Assembly: GCA_001642005.1 (NCBI GenBank)
Contig: LWCA01000668.1
Span: 1 to 21,121 of the forward strand
DNA from: Intoshia linei
Taxonomy: Eukaryota > Orthonectida > Rhopaluridae
Length of the DNA stretch: 21,121 bases
Direction: 5' to 3'
Shown here piece after piece: positions 1 to 8,739 of this stretch; the first letter of the stretch is position 1, and each line of letters starts with the position of its first letter. A program made the translations under genes and the position numbers. Below the pieces are notes generated by a model that saw nothing but the letters and a program-made list of their open reading frames with translations, was not told the DNA's origin and ran no database searches.

Positions 1-192
1 CGGTTTTATACATATTGGAGAACTTCCAGGTATAGTTCTTATTTCATGTTCTCGAATTTCCGTTTTTCCTGGACATTCGCTAAATATATCTCTATATTTG
101 TCCATTAAATTATTCAAGGAATTTCTGAACTTTCTTTCGTTTAAATTCAATATGTTATAATCAAATATGTTTTTTGATGTTATTAATTTGTT
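1..192 (-). pseudogene. Ty3/gypsy reverse transcriptase, N-terminal fragment
   Basis: The frame is open from 192 to the window edge and lies +1 relative to the upstream protease frame, overlapping it by about 30 nt (192-161). It contains the stretch DKYRDIFSECPGKT followed by EHEIRTIPGS and ICIKP. This matches the usual pre-fingers region of gypsy RT (a Y-x-D-[IV]-F-S-E motif, then an H-x-I-x-T motif, then the PYR-type segment). The catalytic YxDD box would lie beyond the window. The family assignment is firm. Whether the +1 offset was ever functional is not shown. Confidence 0.8.
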
Positions 193-517
193 TTACTTTA
201 ATGTTTTTCTGTGACCGTGTCTTGATAAATCCTAACTTAATAGCTAGTCTACAAGATATAATATTATCTGAATTTTTTATTAAATAAAAATCCTCGATTG
301 AGTTGATTTTTGTTAATTTTAATTTTATATATCCCATACTAAGTATTTTTGTATTATTTACAGATCTCAAAATAATTTTTGACTTAATTATGGAAGGAGC
401 AGCATTAAAATATTTATAAGTTCTGTAATTAATTATATTAACTTTCGAACCAGTATCTATTATATAATTTAAGATTACTGATTCTTCATTACAGCTAATT
501 TCTATATTCTCCCCCAA
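161..517 (-). pseudogene. Retropepsin (aspartic protease) segment of gypsy-type pol
   Basis: About 118 residues. The catalytic signature is IIDTGSKVNIIN (Asp-Thr-Gly-Ser) at roughly residues 20-31. A middle part (SMGYIKLKL) would correspond to the flap and following strand. The segment SCRLAIKLGFI sits where gypsy proteases carry the ILG-x-D-x-[LI]-x-x-[LF]-G-[LI] motif. The frame has no ATG of its own: it follows the gag stop codon directly in the same phase (TAA then TTG), so it would be made only by readthrough, or the TAA is a mutation. Retropepsins normally work as dimers cleaving Gag-Pol. Confidence 0.8.
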
Positions 518-901
518 TTAATCATTATTTATTCTTTTTACCTTTGTAAATAGACAAAATTTTGAAAAGTGGTCCATCATACCACATATCGTGCACTTGG
601 TTCCGTTAACCGGACACTCAAACGAGGGGTGAAACGGTCCCCTACATTTATAACAGAATTTTTTTCCAGTTGAATTTAGATTTTTTTTTGTATTTAACAT
701 TTCATAATCTTTGCAACAATATATTGCTTCATCTAGAGATATATCTCGCTTTGACAATAATTCTCTTTGAAGGAATGAACTATTAATTCCTGCAATTAAT
801 TGAATTAATACTCTTTCTTTTTGATTATCAAATTTGCATATATTTGCAATTGACTCCAATTTATACACGAATTTAATCGACCGTTTCACCCATATTATGT
901 T
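518..901 (-). pseudogene. Gag C-terminal part with two CCHC zinc knuckles
   Basis: The frame is open from 901 down to the TAA at 520-518. The first part (KFVYKLESIANICKF...LIAGINSSFLQRELL) matches the capsid C-terminal pattern of gypsy Gag of the K02A2.6 type. Two perfect CX2CX4HX4C knuckles follow: CYKCRGPFHPSFEC and CTICGMMDHFSKFC. The only possible start in this frame is a GTG, so this is not an independent gene. It is the continuation of the upstream gag segment after a one-base shift near 870, where the upstream frame reads ...NMGETVD then a stop. Confidence 0.85.
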
Positions 902-1319
902 TCATTTCCTGAAACCTCAATTTTTCATGGATGAGATTTGTTTCTTCGCATCTGTTTAATTTCAATTTTATTTGAGTAACAGATTGAATATCTTTACATC
1001 TTCATTTAATTTTTGATCGAGCTGTGGGTCCCATAAAATTTAAAATAAGGATTGCATTTTGCTCAGCTGTCCATTTTTTTCAGGATTATGAAAGGTGACA
1101 TAGTCGTCAAAATCAATGATCCAACTTGAAATCTTCACTACCAATTTTCCGGTTTTCGATAAAACATGAGGNAAATAAGGATTGCATTTTGCTCAGCTGT
1201 CCATTTTTTTCAGGATTATGAAAGGTAACATAGTCGTCAAAATCAATGATCAAACTTGAAATCTTCACTACCAATTTTCCGGTTTTCAATAAAAAACAAG
1301 GTTTGTCGATGTGATTCAT
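870..1319 (-). pseudogene. Gag N-terminal part, frameshifted and internally duplicated
   Basis: The likely gag start is the ATG at 1319-1317 (MNHIDKPCFLL...), followed by a DFDDYVTF segment that fits the W-x3-F-x2-Y pattern at the start of gypsy capsid, although the Trp is Leu in this copy. After a run of seven A's the frame must change to read WTAEQNAILILNFMGPTA, a typical capsid helix. Further frame changes lead to NRCEETNLIHEKLRF and EMKHNMGETVD near 955-870. At least three frame breaks are needed, so the segment is non-functional as it stands. Confidence 0.7.
1043..1301. repeat. Direct tandem duplication (two copies of about 129 bp) around a single N
   Basis: Copy one is 1043-1171 and copy two 1173-1301. 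The only ambiguous base of the window (N, position 1172) lies exactly between them. The copies differ at a handful of sites (for example near 1097, 1122 and 1158, and at their right ends). Both lie within the same piece of gag and share the same homopolymer frameshift. This may be a true recent duplication, but a one-base N at the junction is also what a scaffolding join of two overlapping haplotype contigs would leave. Confidence 0.9.
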
Positions 1320-1701
1320 TTTTTTTATTTTTAGGATCTATCTTCAATTTTGTTTTTGAAATCGATAGTTAATATATATTAGTAACGTTTTGGAGATAAT
1401 ATTTATTAAGATTACAATCTATAAATGATTTAATTTAATATTATTAGTTTTACTTGAAGTCTTGTTTATATTCCTAAAATGTAATAATAAAGTTATAGTT
1501 TAGTGTAGTCAATGCTACTGATTTGCGCTTTCACTTGTAGCTTAAATTCAAACGTGTATATTCATTAGAGAATTAATAGACTAGAAAAACATTTACTGTT
1601 GGATTATTTTATCCAGTCTAAAATTTGACCAATGTATTGACAAATAAGTTTATTGTTTATAAATAATTTGATTCTAGTTACTAAAAAATATTCACAATAC
1701 A
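1320..1701. other. Intergenic, no gene seen
   Basis: A+T-rich spacer between the divergently oriented gypsy gag start (minus) and the anamorsin start (plus). I see no coding exon, LTR boundary or RNA gene. The anamorsin promoter must lie here, but no specific element can be defended. Confidence 0.5.
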
Positions 1702-2741
1702 ATGACAACTTTAGTTTTAATTGATTATAAACGTTATAATTGTCAAACCAGGTATCCATTAAAATTTGGTGAAAATAGGATATATAGCTATAATTCGTAT
1801 TTATGTGATTATTCTTTGACAGGTTCCATTATTATTTATTTTAGAATTTTGTTTTTTTAGATACATTTGATAACCTTTTATTAATATGTGATGAATTATC
1901 TATTGATTATTTGGAATCTGTTTATTTAAAATCTTTAAATATTAAAGGAAAAATTTTTATAATCAAAAATAATTTAAAAAAAATGAATAATAAAGAACTT
2001 GGACTATTCTGGGAAGCATTAGTTGTAAATGATTTGGGAGTAAACTTTGATGCCAAGAATGGTCTGAAATTTAGAGAAGAATTTAACGTTGACTTTTTAA
2101 ATTTTTTTTTCAATTCAGATGAATTTATTACTGCAACGAGATATTATCCATTCAACCAACAAGACATTTGTTGGATTGCATCTCTTCGATATTTTACAAT
2201 TCATGGTAAAAGTTGGTCGGATGCAGAAAATGACAGAGTGATTAAATTTAATGAAAACCATGTTGACAAAAATAAAACTTGTGAAAAATTGGTTGAAACT
2301 TGCCAAAATTTTGAAAATACTCCTAAACCCGGTACACAACAATTTTAACCATTTTTTATTAGTAGGTGTAGATATGCAATTAGAATGGACTATGGATGAT
2401 ACTGAATTCATAAACAGCGACGAGTTATTAAAACAGGAAGATTTAAATGTCCCTATTTCAAAAGGCATTTAATTACTATTTAACTTTCATTTTAATTTCA
2501 GATTCAAACACCAAATCTCGTACATGCAAAGACTGTACTTGCGGACTTGCAGAATCAAAATCGCAAGATAAATTGAAAAATTTAGAAAATGTCAAATCAG
2601 CTTGCGGAAATGTATATTGGTTTTAACTTTTTTACGTTTTTTTAGTGTTACCTTGGAGACGCATTTCGATGCTCCCGGTGCCCTTACACAGGAACACCAG
2701 CGTTTAAAGATGGAGATGTAGTTCGTTTAAAAGACGATTAA
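1702..2741 (+). CDS. CIAPIN1: Anamorsin / CIAPIN1 (Dre2), cytosolic Fe-S cluster assembly factor
   Basis: Five exons: 1702-1822, 1861-2331, 2363-2464, 2502-2611, 2646-2741 (900 nt, 299 residues), with introns of 38, 31, 37 and 34 nt; all phases agree. Family knowledge: anamorsin accepts electrons from the NDOR1/Tah18 diflavin reductase early in cytosolic Fe-S assembly. Residues about 1-170 form a diverged methyltransferase-like domain ([28 protein letters not shown]). The linker has the conserved [12 protein letters not shown]. The C-terminus has [13 protein letters not shown] and the twin CX2C motif [19 protein letters not shown]. The first cysteine of the usual CX8CX2CXC cluster site is Lys. 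Intron 3 starts with GC rather than GT. The start is the first ATG in frame with exon 1. The exon 1 to 2 junction is inferred from phase and intron size. It converges with the next gene, 37 bp between stops. Confidence 0.9.
2332..2362 (+). other. Intron 2 of anamorsin, 31 nt
   Basis: GT...AG intron that must be removed to join the N-terminal domain frame to the conserved SDELL linker. The acceptor is ambiguous by 3 nt (AG at 2361-2362 or 2364-2365), which would only add or remove one residue. It is one of the shortest introns in the window supported on both sides by conserved protein. Confidence 0.8.
2465..2501 (+). other. GC-AG intron 3 of anamorsin, 37 nt
   Basis: The exon ends ...ATTTCAAAAG and the intron begins GCATTT and ends TTTCAG. 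No GT in the neighbourhood gives the right phase, so a GC donor is required to reach the conserved CKDCTC motif in frame. GC-AG introns are a known minor class but usually have a strong downstream match to the U1 site, which is weak here. Confidence 0.7.
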
Positions 2742-2778
2742 TTGTTTATTTTAAATTAAAATGTATGAATATTTATAA

Positions 2779-5700
2779 TTAAAGTTCAATTTCATCATGC
2801 ATTCCATATGTAACTTCACTATGAGTTGAACAATCATCAATATTTGACGATTCATTTCTTTTTTTTAAAATATTTATTTCGTTTTTGAACGAAGTTGTAG
2901 TGTACTGATCTAAACTGTTGGCGGATCCTTTTGAACTGTACAAATAATTGTCAAGGGAATTTTGTGTTGAGTTATTATATTTCGTTTTTCCATTATTTTT
3001 TGATTGTCTTTTTTTCAAGGATGAGGTAGATCTTTTTTGTTTCGTCGTAAAATTTGATAAATTATCATTTATGGCTAAATTAGTGGTTTTTTCAAACATG
3101 GATACGTATGATTCAAAAGATGTAAATGACGACGTTACTGATCTCATATTCATGAGTGAATTGGCATCGGCTTTAGGATACGTATCGGTAATATTAACAG
3201 TGCTAAATTGATTAATAATAATTAAGATTGTTAGTCAATTTTTTACCATTCAATCAAATGTTCCGTGAAAAGGATATAATCTAATTTTTCTTTATCTGAA
3301 CTGTACATTTTTTTCAAAATTTCTGTTTGCATTCCTACTGACACCTATACTTTATATTATCTGTAGTTTTCAAATTACATACCATAAAAACTGATTCAAA
3401 ATTTTTGATTAAAAATATTATTATATTTTTATAATTCTTTAAAATTTGTGGATCTGATGTGGAGTTTGGTTGGAATATATATGGTAAAAATATTTCACTA
3501 AGTTTGTGTATTACAACATAATCTTCCTAAATTGATTAATTTAAAGAAATTTACCACGTACGTTTATTTTTATGTGGTATTTATAACAATCGTGTAAGAA
3601 TCTTATCAATTGGAAGAGTGTATCGCCGTCTATTGAGTTTAATTGATATATCAAATATCTGAATAGTAGCGATTTTACATCGTGTCTTTTGTACTCTGAT
3701 ATATTTTATTAAATATTTAAGCAAAAATTCAAAAAGTACCTGTTGCACGTATCAAATTGTCTGTTATACGAGATTCTAATAAAGACGATCTTTTGGAAGT
3801 CAAATAGTATATTATTACATGGATATACTCGTATATACTGTATTGATTTACATCAACCAAACAATTTGAGTCAATTAGTAATTTTAACTAGATTTACATT
3901 TTATAACTAAATAAATACCAAATATTTTGTATCGATAATTAACAGACTCGGCAATTTAGAAACATATTTTGGGTGAATTTCACCAACATTGTAATAAATA
4001 TTAAAATTACTATGTAACAAAGTTATACTTCACGTGATTCCAAAATTTTTAAAAATTATAAATAGTGTAGCAATGAAAAAAATTCGGAAGGAATGAATTA
4101 TATAAATTTTTACCCATATTTCTGTATTAGAAATGTGTAGACGTTCAATGCACATTTTTTTTTGAAATTGTAAGATGAATATTTACATTTTCAATTTTTA
4201 TTTTAATCGAAATATTTGAAAAATATTGGTTGAATATATTAAAAGTATTTTTCCTCGGGAATGCGCAGATTTCTCGGGTTGAACTTTTGTATTTATATCA
4301 AATGGAATAAGCTCTGTCAGAAATTTTTTATGTGTGTTAACCGGATACAACTGTACCATCTATAAATTTTTTGAAATTCTAGGGCTTTTTCATTATAAAA
4401 AGAAGGGTAATTTGTGGTTTTGGCCCTGAAAATATAATTTTTTTAAATTTAAATTTATGATAATGTTTATGATTTTAAAATCCGAATCAGCGTATATATA
4501 TTTTTAAATTCTCCAACTCGTATGATTTTCAAAAAGAAAGACAATTGAGGTTTTTGACCCGTAAGATGTGAGTTTGGGAGGTTGAAATTATTTTTGCGAA
4601 TACCCCCGGAAAAAACTGTAATTAATATGTGTACTTTATAAAATTCTAAAACGGGTAGTTATTTAAATCAAGCTTTAATATAATATTGTTTTAATAAAAT
4701 AGTTTCGAAATAAATAAAATGAATACTAAAATGCTTTTTTCACCGTGAAGACGTCGCTTTATCAAATTAAATTTAATTTTTTTGTGTGTATAACTGGATA
4801 TAACTATCAACAGTAATTTTTTCGGTTTACGCGTTATGATAATGTTTATGATTTTAAAACTTATCCCACAATTTATGTTGTATACAATTGTAGCATGTTT
4901 TTCATTTTTACAAAAAAGGGTAATTTTTAGACGATTTTTAAATTAAAATTTATCATAATGTTGATGATTTTAAACTCTTTATGAGATTATTTATTTTTTA
5001 TAAGTTTACGACTCGTTATAATTTTAAAAAAAATTATAATTGGTATTTTTAAAAGACTCAATTTGTGAAAATGAAATTTACGATAAAACATGCCCCTCAA
5101 AAAACCGTATTAGGAATATGGAATTTTAAAACTTGACTCCTCTTACTTTCATATAATATCATATATACAATAAATTGGAACATCAGACAAATATTATACT
5201 AAACAACGTTATAAAAGAAAGGAATTGATATATGGTTACTATAGAGACCCTATTCGGGCCTCGACGAAATTTTTGTAAAATACTATATTCATTTTTCTAA
5301 ATTGAACAGTTCAAAAAATTAAATTATTGACATGTGAATATTAACTACATTATTTGTATTTTGTTTGTCAAGTTAAAATATCAAGTCAAGGCCATTCCAA
5401 GGGATTGGAAAATGGGCTAAGGTTATTATTGATACTAAGCATCAGTTAGGAGATTTTTTTATGAGTCAATTTTTAATTTTCGTGGCCTCGAGACTTAGTC
5501 TGTCCAGATAAAATTTTGAATTTTTGATATTATAAATTTATATAATTTTTTTAATAATGTGATATCCAATCGTAAGGTGGTCATCATAACGGGCGAATCA
5601 TTTTATTAGGAGGTGAAAACGAAAATTGTAGATGATTGGGGTGAATGATACATTTTTAGCATATTTTACTACTATAATGAAATTTGACTTACACGCTCGG

Positions 5701-6608
5701 CGAAATAAATTAATTTAGTTATAAAATAACAATAAATCATAATGCAATAAAAGTGACACTTTAAATTCTAATTGATTAATTATGTTTTAAAAAAGCGCGA
5801 GCACTAAAGGGTTAAGGAAAAAAACCGATATTACCAATATTTTTCTGAAAAATCCCATTTTACCAAAAAGTATTTTATAATAATTTAAATTATTCAGAAA
5901 ACCACACCAAATCGTCAATACGGCAGCACTTTCCCTATTTCCGCATTAACCCATTGGTTAATATAGTACAATTGTAGTTCATTTGAGAAGATTGTTTTGT
6001 TATATTAAAAGTTAACGAAAGTAATTTTTTTATAAATTGTGACTAAATTTAAAAATTCTAAAAATATCTAATCCGGTTTAGTCGAGTAAATCCATAAAAG
6101 TAACAATATTTGTAGTTTGAAATATAAACTAAAAATTCAGGTGTGATCATTCACATCATTAGTGAAAAGATAATGAGAATCGTACCTTTTTAACTTTTAT
6201 GAAGAGTTTTATGTTAATTAAAATCTAGTATATACCTTATTTGCTTGGAATGGTTTATAATCGTTGACATCTGTCATTATTCCGTCAAATCCTAAAATTT
6301 ACAAAATGTATATATAAAAATAGATGCTAATACCCACTTTGTTGATAATGTAAATTGCTTTTTTAATGGTAAGTGGTACGTGTTTTGGGGTGGTGCGGAT
6401 TCTCATAATTAAATTTTTTCGTATTATTTTATATTCAGTAGTTGTCAAATCCAATTTATCATACGTTTTTTCCATGTGATCAGTAATTGCAGTAATTATT
6501 TTATTATTCTACAAAATTATACTTTATTTTAAAATTGTGATTTACCGATTCTTCGTTTTTAGATCTAAATTTAATATATTTAACTTTCGTCTTTTGAAAG
6601 GGTTCCAT
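2779..6608 (-). CDS. RhoGAP-fold protein lacking the arginine finger (pseudo-RhoGAP)
   Basis: Complement of exons 6546-6608, 6334-6508, 6236-6291, 3740-3887, 3562-3695, 3383-3526, 3247-3344, 2779-3202 (1242 nt, 413 residues). Every junction is GT-AG and keeps phase; introns are 35-44 nt except the 2348-nt one at 3888-6235. Residues about 64-235 follow the RhoGAP pattern: VPLTIKKAIYIINKVG, a YIHVIIYYL helix, TLFQLIRFLHDC, then KLSEIFLPYIFQP and NYKNIIIFLIKNFESVF. Where active RhoGAPs have G-x-[FLY]-R the protein has GIMT, so Arg becomes Thr86. The usual Lys/Arg of the LLK-x-x-LR helix and the Asn of NLA-x-VFGP are also absent. It may bind rather than stimulate a Rho-type GTPase. The last 150 residues are Ser/Thr/Asn/Lys-rich. 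The start ATG is the first in frame; a further 5' exon is possible. Confidence 0.7.
3925..4680 (+). repeat. Dispersed repeat family R, copy 1
   Basis: Non-coding repeat recognised by shared blocks in fixed order: GGAAGGAATGAATTATATA, TTAATCGAAATATTTGAAAA, TATTTATATCAA(A/C)TGGAATAAGC, GTAATTTGTGGTTTTGG, TTTGACCCGTAAGATGTGAG, then a tail near GTAGTTATTT. Compared with copy 2 it lacks a middle block of about 115 nt after AATAAGCTCT. It lies in the long intron of the pseudo-RhoGAP gene. Confidence 0.75.
4685..5110 (+). repeat. Family R, diverged partial copy directly after copy 1
   Basis: It begins with the TTTTAATAAAATA...ATGAATACTAAAATGC block that is missing from copy 1. It then runs through degraded versions of the downstream R blocks (GTAATTTTTAGACG, TATCATAATGTTGATGATTTT, GACTCGTTATAATTTT). 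It is much more diverged than the other copies, suggesting an older insertion or an old tandem arrangement. Confidence 0.6.
5570..5960. mobile_element. hAT-derived fragment related to the element at 17597-18592
   Basis: Blocks such as GAAAATTGTAGATGATTG (about 5620) and TACCAATATTTTTCTGAAAA followed by TCCCATTTTACCAAA (about 5835-5865) recur in the same order inside the hAT element at 17.9-18.1 kb. No terminal inverted repeats or target duplication could be assigned here, so it is a remnant within the long intron. Confidence 0.5.
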
Positions 6609-6620
6609 TTTTAATAATAG

Positions 6621-6981
6621 CTGTATATTTGTTATGTATATGAAGGAAATTCCAAAATTTATACAGTTAAGGTACTTAATGTTTGCCAACGTGGGCATGA
6701 CCAGGCGCAGCCCGAACCTACCGTACCTGAGACCCTTCTTCGGATTTGGACGAAAGTTAAATCTCACAAACTTACATCTTACCGGTCAAAAACCCCAATT
6801 ATCATTTTTCATGAACATTATCATAAATTTCATGTTTTCTGTAATATTTGTGATGGAACTATCTTAAATGTATACAAAATGGGGCGCTTTGAGATAAAAA
6901 TCATTTAATCCTAATTTGAGGACCGCCGAACATTTTGCCCAACGTACTATATCAAAATAATTCTTGAAAATAATAAATTAC
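6621..6981. other. Spacer or 5' intron with an inverted fragment of family R
   Basis: About 6768-6860, read on the minus strand, matches R blocks in order (ATTTATGATAATGTTCATGA, AATTGGGGTTTTTGACCGGT, AAGATGTAAGTTTG). Next to it is an unusually GC-rich patch (about 6685-6755). Its CTGAGACCCTTCTTCGG resembles AGAGACCCTATTCGGGCC at 5245 and, inverted, GAGACCCGAAGAGGGT at 16700. It has no coding potential that fits the neighbouring gene. Confidence 0.5.
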
Positions 6982-7087
6982 TGAATTTTGCTGATTGTTT
7001 TTTTATCTTTGATGTGCTTAAATTTTTTGTATCTTCTAACTTGGTTGTTTGGTTCGATTGTTGTATTTTTGTTGATTTCATGATAAT
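6982..7087 (-). other. Possible 5' exon of the pseudo-RhoGAP gene
   Basis: On the minus strand an acceptor (TTTTAG) is followed by ATG at 7081-7079 and 33 Lys/Gln/Ser/Thr-rich codons (MKSTKIQQSNQTTKLEDTK...) ending at a GTAATT donor. It has the strand and composition expected for an extra 5' exon. Its phase does not join cleanly to the exon at 6546-6620, so it is either unrelated or an intermediate exon is missing. Confidence 0.3.
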
Positions 7088-7215
7088 CTAAAATGAAGTA
7101 AATATTTATCAAATTACAAAATATATATTAAGTTAGGATTGATGCTTTATAAATTAAATTAATTTACATGTTAATGTATTTACATAATCATGTTAAAAAT
7201 TTAGAAAATCTTATG

Positions 7216-7336
7216 CAGTGATTCTCAACGTGGTCCATGTGGATCACCAGTGATTTGTAAAATGTATTGTATGAAATTTAAAATTATTTTTCTAAATTAA
7301 TTGAATAACCATTGAACCCAGATTGGGAAACCCTGC
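7216..7336. mobile_element. hAT-type terminal sequences, degenerate
   Basis: CAGTGATTCTCAACGTGG at 7216 is a typical hAT left end, and GATTGGGAAACCCTG ending at 7336 could be a partner right end. The two match only loosely and no target duplication is visible. Either this is one very small decayed element or two separate ends. Confidence 0.35.
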
Positions 7337-8072
7337 AAAGAACGAATAACTAATGTCAAATACGTAATGTAATACTCAACTTTAGTTTAATAATATGTAC
7401 TTTTTTAATGGTAGGAATAAAAAGGTTATAAATTACTTTTGGTAGACGTGAAGTTTTTGTTTTATTTTAAAATTCACTTTCAATTAATTCTGGCGTAATC
7501 CCAGTTCTACGAATAGACGTGAATAGCCCGCAGCACAAAATAATCTTTCAACTGATGCACTAATTGCAGATATTGATAATTTAATTATTGCTGCAATATT
7601 CCAATGCATTGATTGAAAATCTATTCTGATTGGCAAAATTAATAGTTTTTAAAATAACTTTTTCTTAAAAGTTTCAAAAATTACTCAAAAAAATCCAATA
7701 ATTCTGTAAAAGTAAAACTAAATACTCATTAAATATCTCAGTAAAACTCAGTGCTTTTTACAAAGGTTGTATACTTACATGTATGTTAAAATTTAACAGT
7801 TAATAAAATGAATATCTTGACCACTACATTGTATTTATATTTAATCATATATATCAAAATATAACTTAATTATCGGATAAAATGCAAATTTTAGTTGATT
7901 TTTTGATATGACCTTTCTATTACTTGTCAATAACTTATTCATAAGTTAACAATAGTAACAAAGTGCAATTAACAAAAATTTTTATATATAGATTTGATTG
8001 TATTATCTTTCTCTATGTTAACATGTATTTCAACTTTGTGAACTATATTATGAAAATCTACATGTATTAGAG
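7337..8072. other. Intergenic, no gene seen
   Basis: A+T-rich DNA without a supportable exon on either strand. A minus-strand open frame near 7969-8184 runs into the hAT end at 8073 and is not a gene. Confidence 0.5.
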
Positions 8073-8555
8073 CAGTTATTCTCAATGTGGGCGATAGCGC
8101 ACCCAGGAGAGTTTTCATAATGTAGAGCCCTAGGTTTTTTAAGAAAATTTTTTTCATCTGCATCATTACGACCAATAAAACCAATTTATACTAAATTGTT
8201 ATTTCATTGTGTTCTTTTAGACATCATTAGATTAGGTTTAAAACTCTATGATAATTTATGTATTAAAATACATAATTGTATACCTTAAAAAGTTGAAAAT
8301 ACAAAATTAATTTGATTATTAAATGATTGTGAATAAATTTAATGAGCGTTAATTATTAACTTACCGTATTAAGTATTAACAAGATGAAATTATGTCTTAT
8401 ATGTAATCTTTTTGTTGATAATAAAAATATCAATTATGTAATTTTACTCATTTAGAAAAAAATTAATTAATTAATAATTAATTTTTAACTAATTATTTTA
8501 TTAATTTAATTTAAAAAATAAAAGTAGATCTATACACCCCGGTTAAGAACCACTG
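8073..8555. mobile_element. Non-autonomous hAT-type element (about 483 bp)
   Basis: The left end is CAGTTATTCTCAATGTGGG and the right end is CCCCGGTTAAGAACCACTG, which are imperfect inverted repeats of the common hAT form CAGTGGTTCTCAACC. The flanking 8-mers TATTAGAG and ACTTAGAG agree at six of eight positions, as expected for an aged 8-bp hAT duplication. There is no transposase coding; an A+T-rich palindrome lies near 8455-8500. Confidence 0.65.
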
Positions 8556-8739
8556 ACTTAGAGTATAAGTCTGATATGTATGATAATATGTATAATATTA
8601 AAAATAAAGTAAAAACAGTCCAATCCTAAAAATTATCATAAATAGCATAAATTCCAGAAAAAATAATATTATAAAAACCTATTTTTTCATTTTCAGTGGG
8701 ATGATATATATTCAGTACCAATTTAATAAATACTTAAAA

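Larger units (their letters stand above)
1..1319 (-). mobile_element. Decayed Ty3/gypsy-type retroelement, 5' part (gag, protease, start of RT)
   Basis: Read on the minus strand from 1319 to 1, the order is gag N-terminal region, gag C-terminal region with two CCHC zinc knuckles, retropepsin, then the N-terminal edge of reverse transcriptase, cut by the window edge. This order and the residues are typical of Ty3/gypsy elements. Gag is broken by several frameshifts, an in-frame TAA separates gag from protease, and RT lies in another frame. A 130-bp tandem duplication sits inside gag. No LTR or primer-binding site was recognised upstream (1320-1701). The copy is best read as degenerate; pol continues outside the window. 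Confidence 0.85.
3888..6235 (-). other. 2.3-kb intron of the pseudo-RhoGAP gene, filled with repeats
   Basis: It separates the exon ending ...FQANK from the exon starting LKLLIDSNCLV; both ends are GT-AG. All other introns of this gene are 35-44 nt, so almost all of it is acquired DNA: family R sequence (about 3925-5110) and a piece resembling the interior of the hAT element at 17.6-18.6 kb (about 5570-5960). No coding exon was found inside. Confidence 0.7.

Noticed and set aside
168-178. A AAA AAC heptamer on the minus strand in the protease/RT overlap, a classic -1 slippery site
   Set aside because: RT lies in the +1 frame relative to protease, so a -1 slip there would not reach it.
1922-2468. 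Minus-strand open frames under anamorsin
   Set aside because: They are antisense shadows of the well-supported plus-strand exons.
2948-3211. Plus-strand 87-codon frame
   Set aside because: Antisense of the last exons of the pseudo-RhoGAP gene, whose frame joins across introns and matches a family pattern.
6634-6867. Plus-strand 77-codon frame and the overlapping minus-strand extension beyond 6620
   Set aside because: Both run through an inverted piece of the dispersed repeat R and a GC-rich patch; neither continues the neighbouring gene.
7969-8184. Minus-strand 71-codon frame
   Set aside because: Half of it is the terminal sequence of a hAT element; there is no splice or family support.
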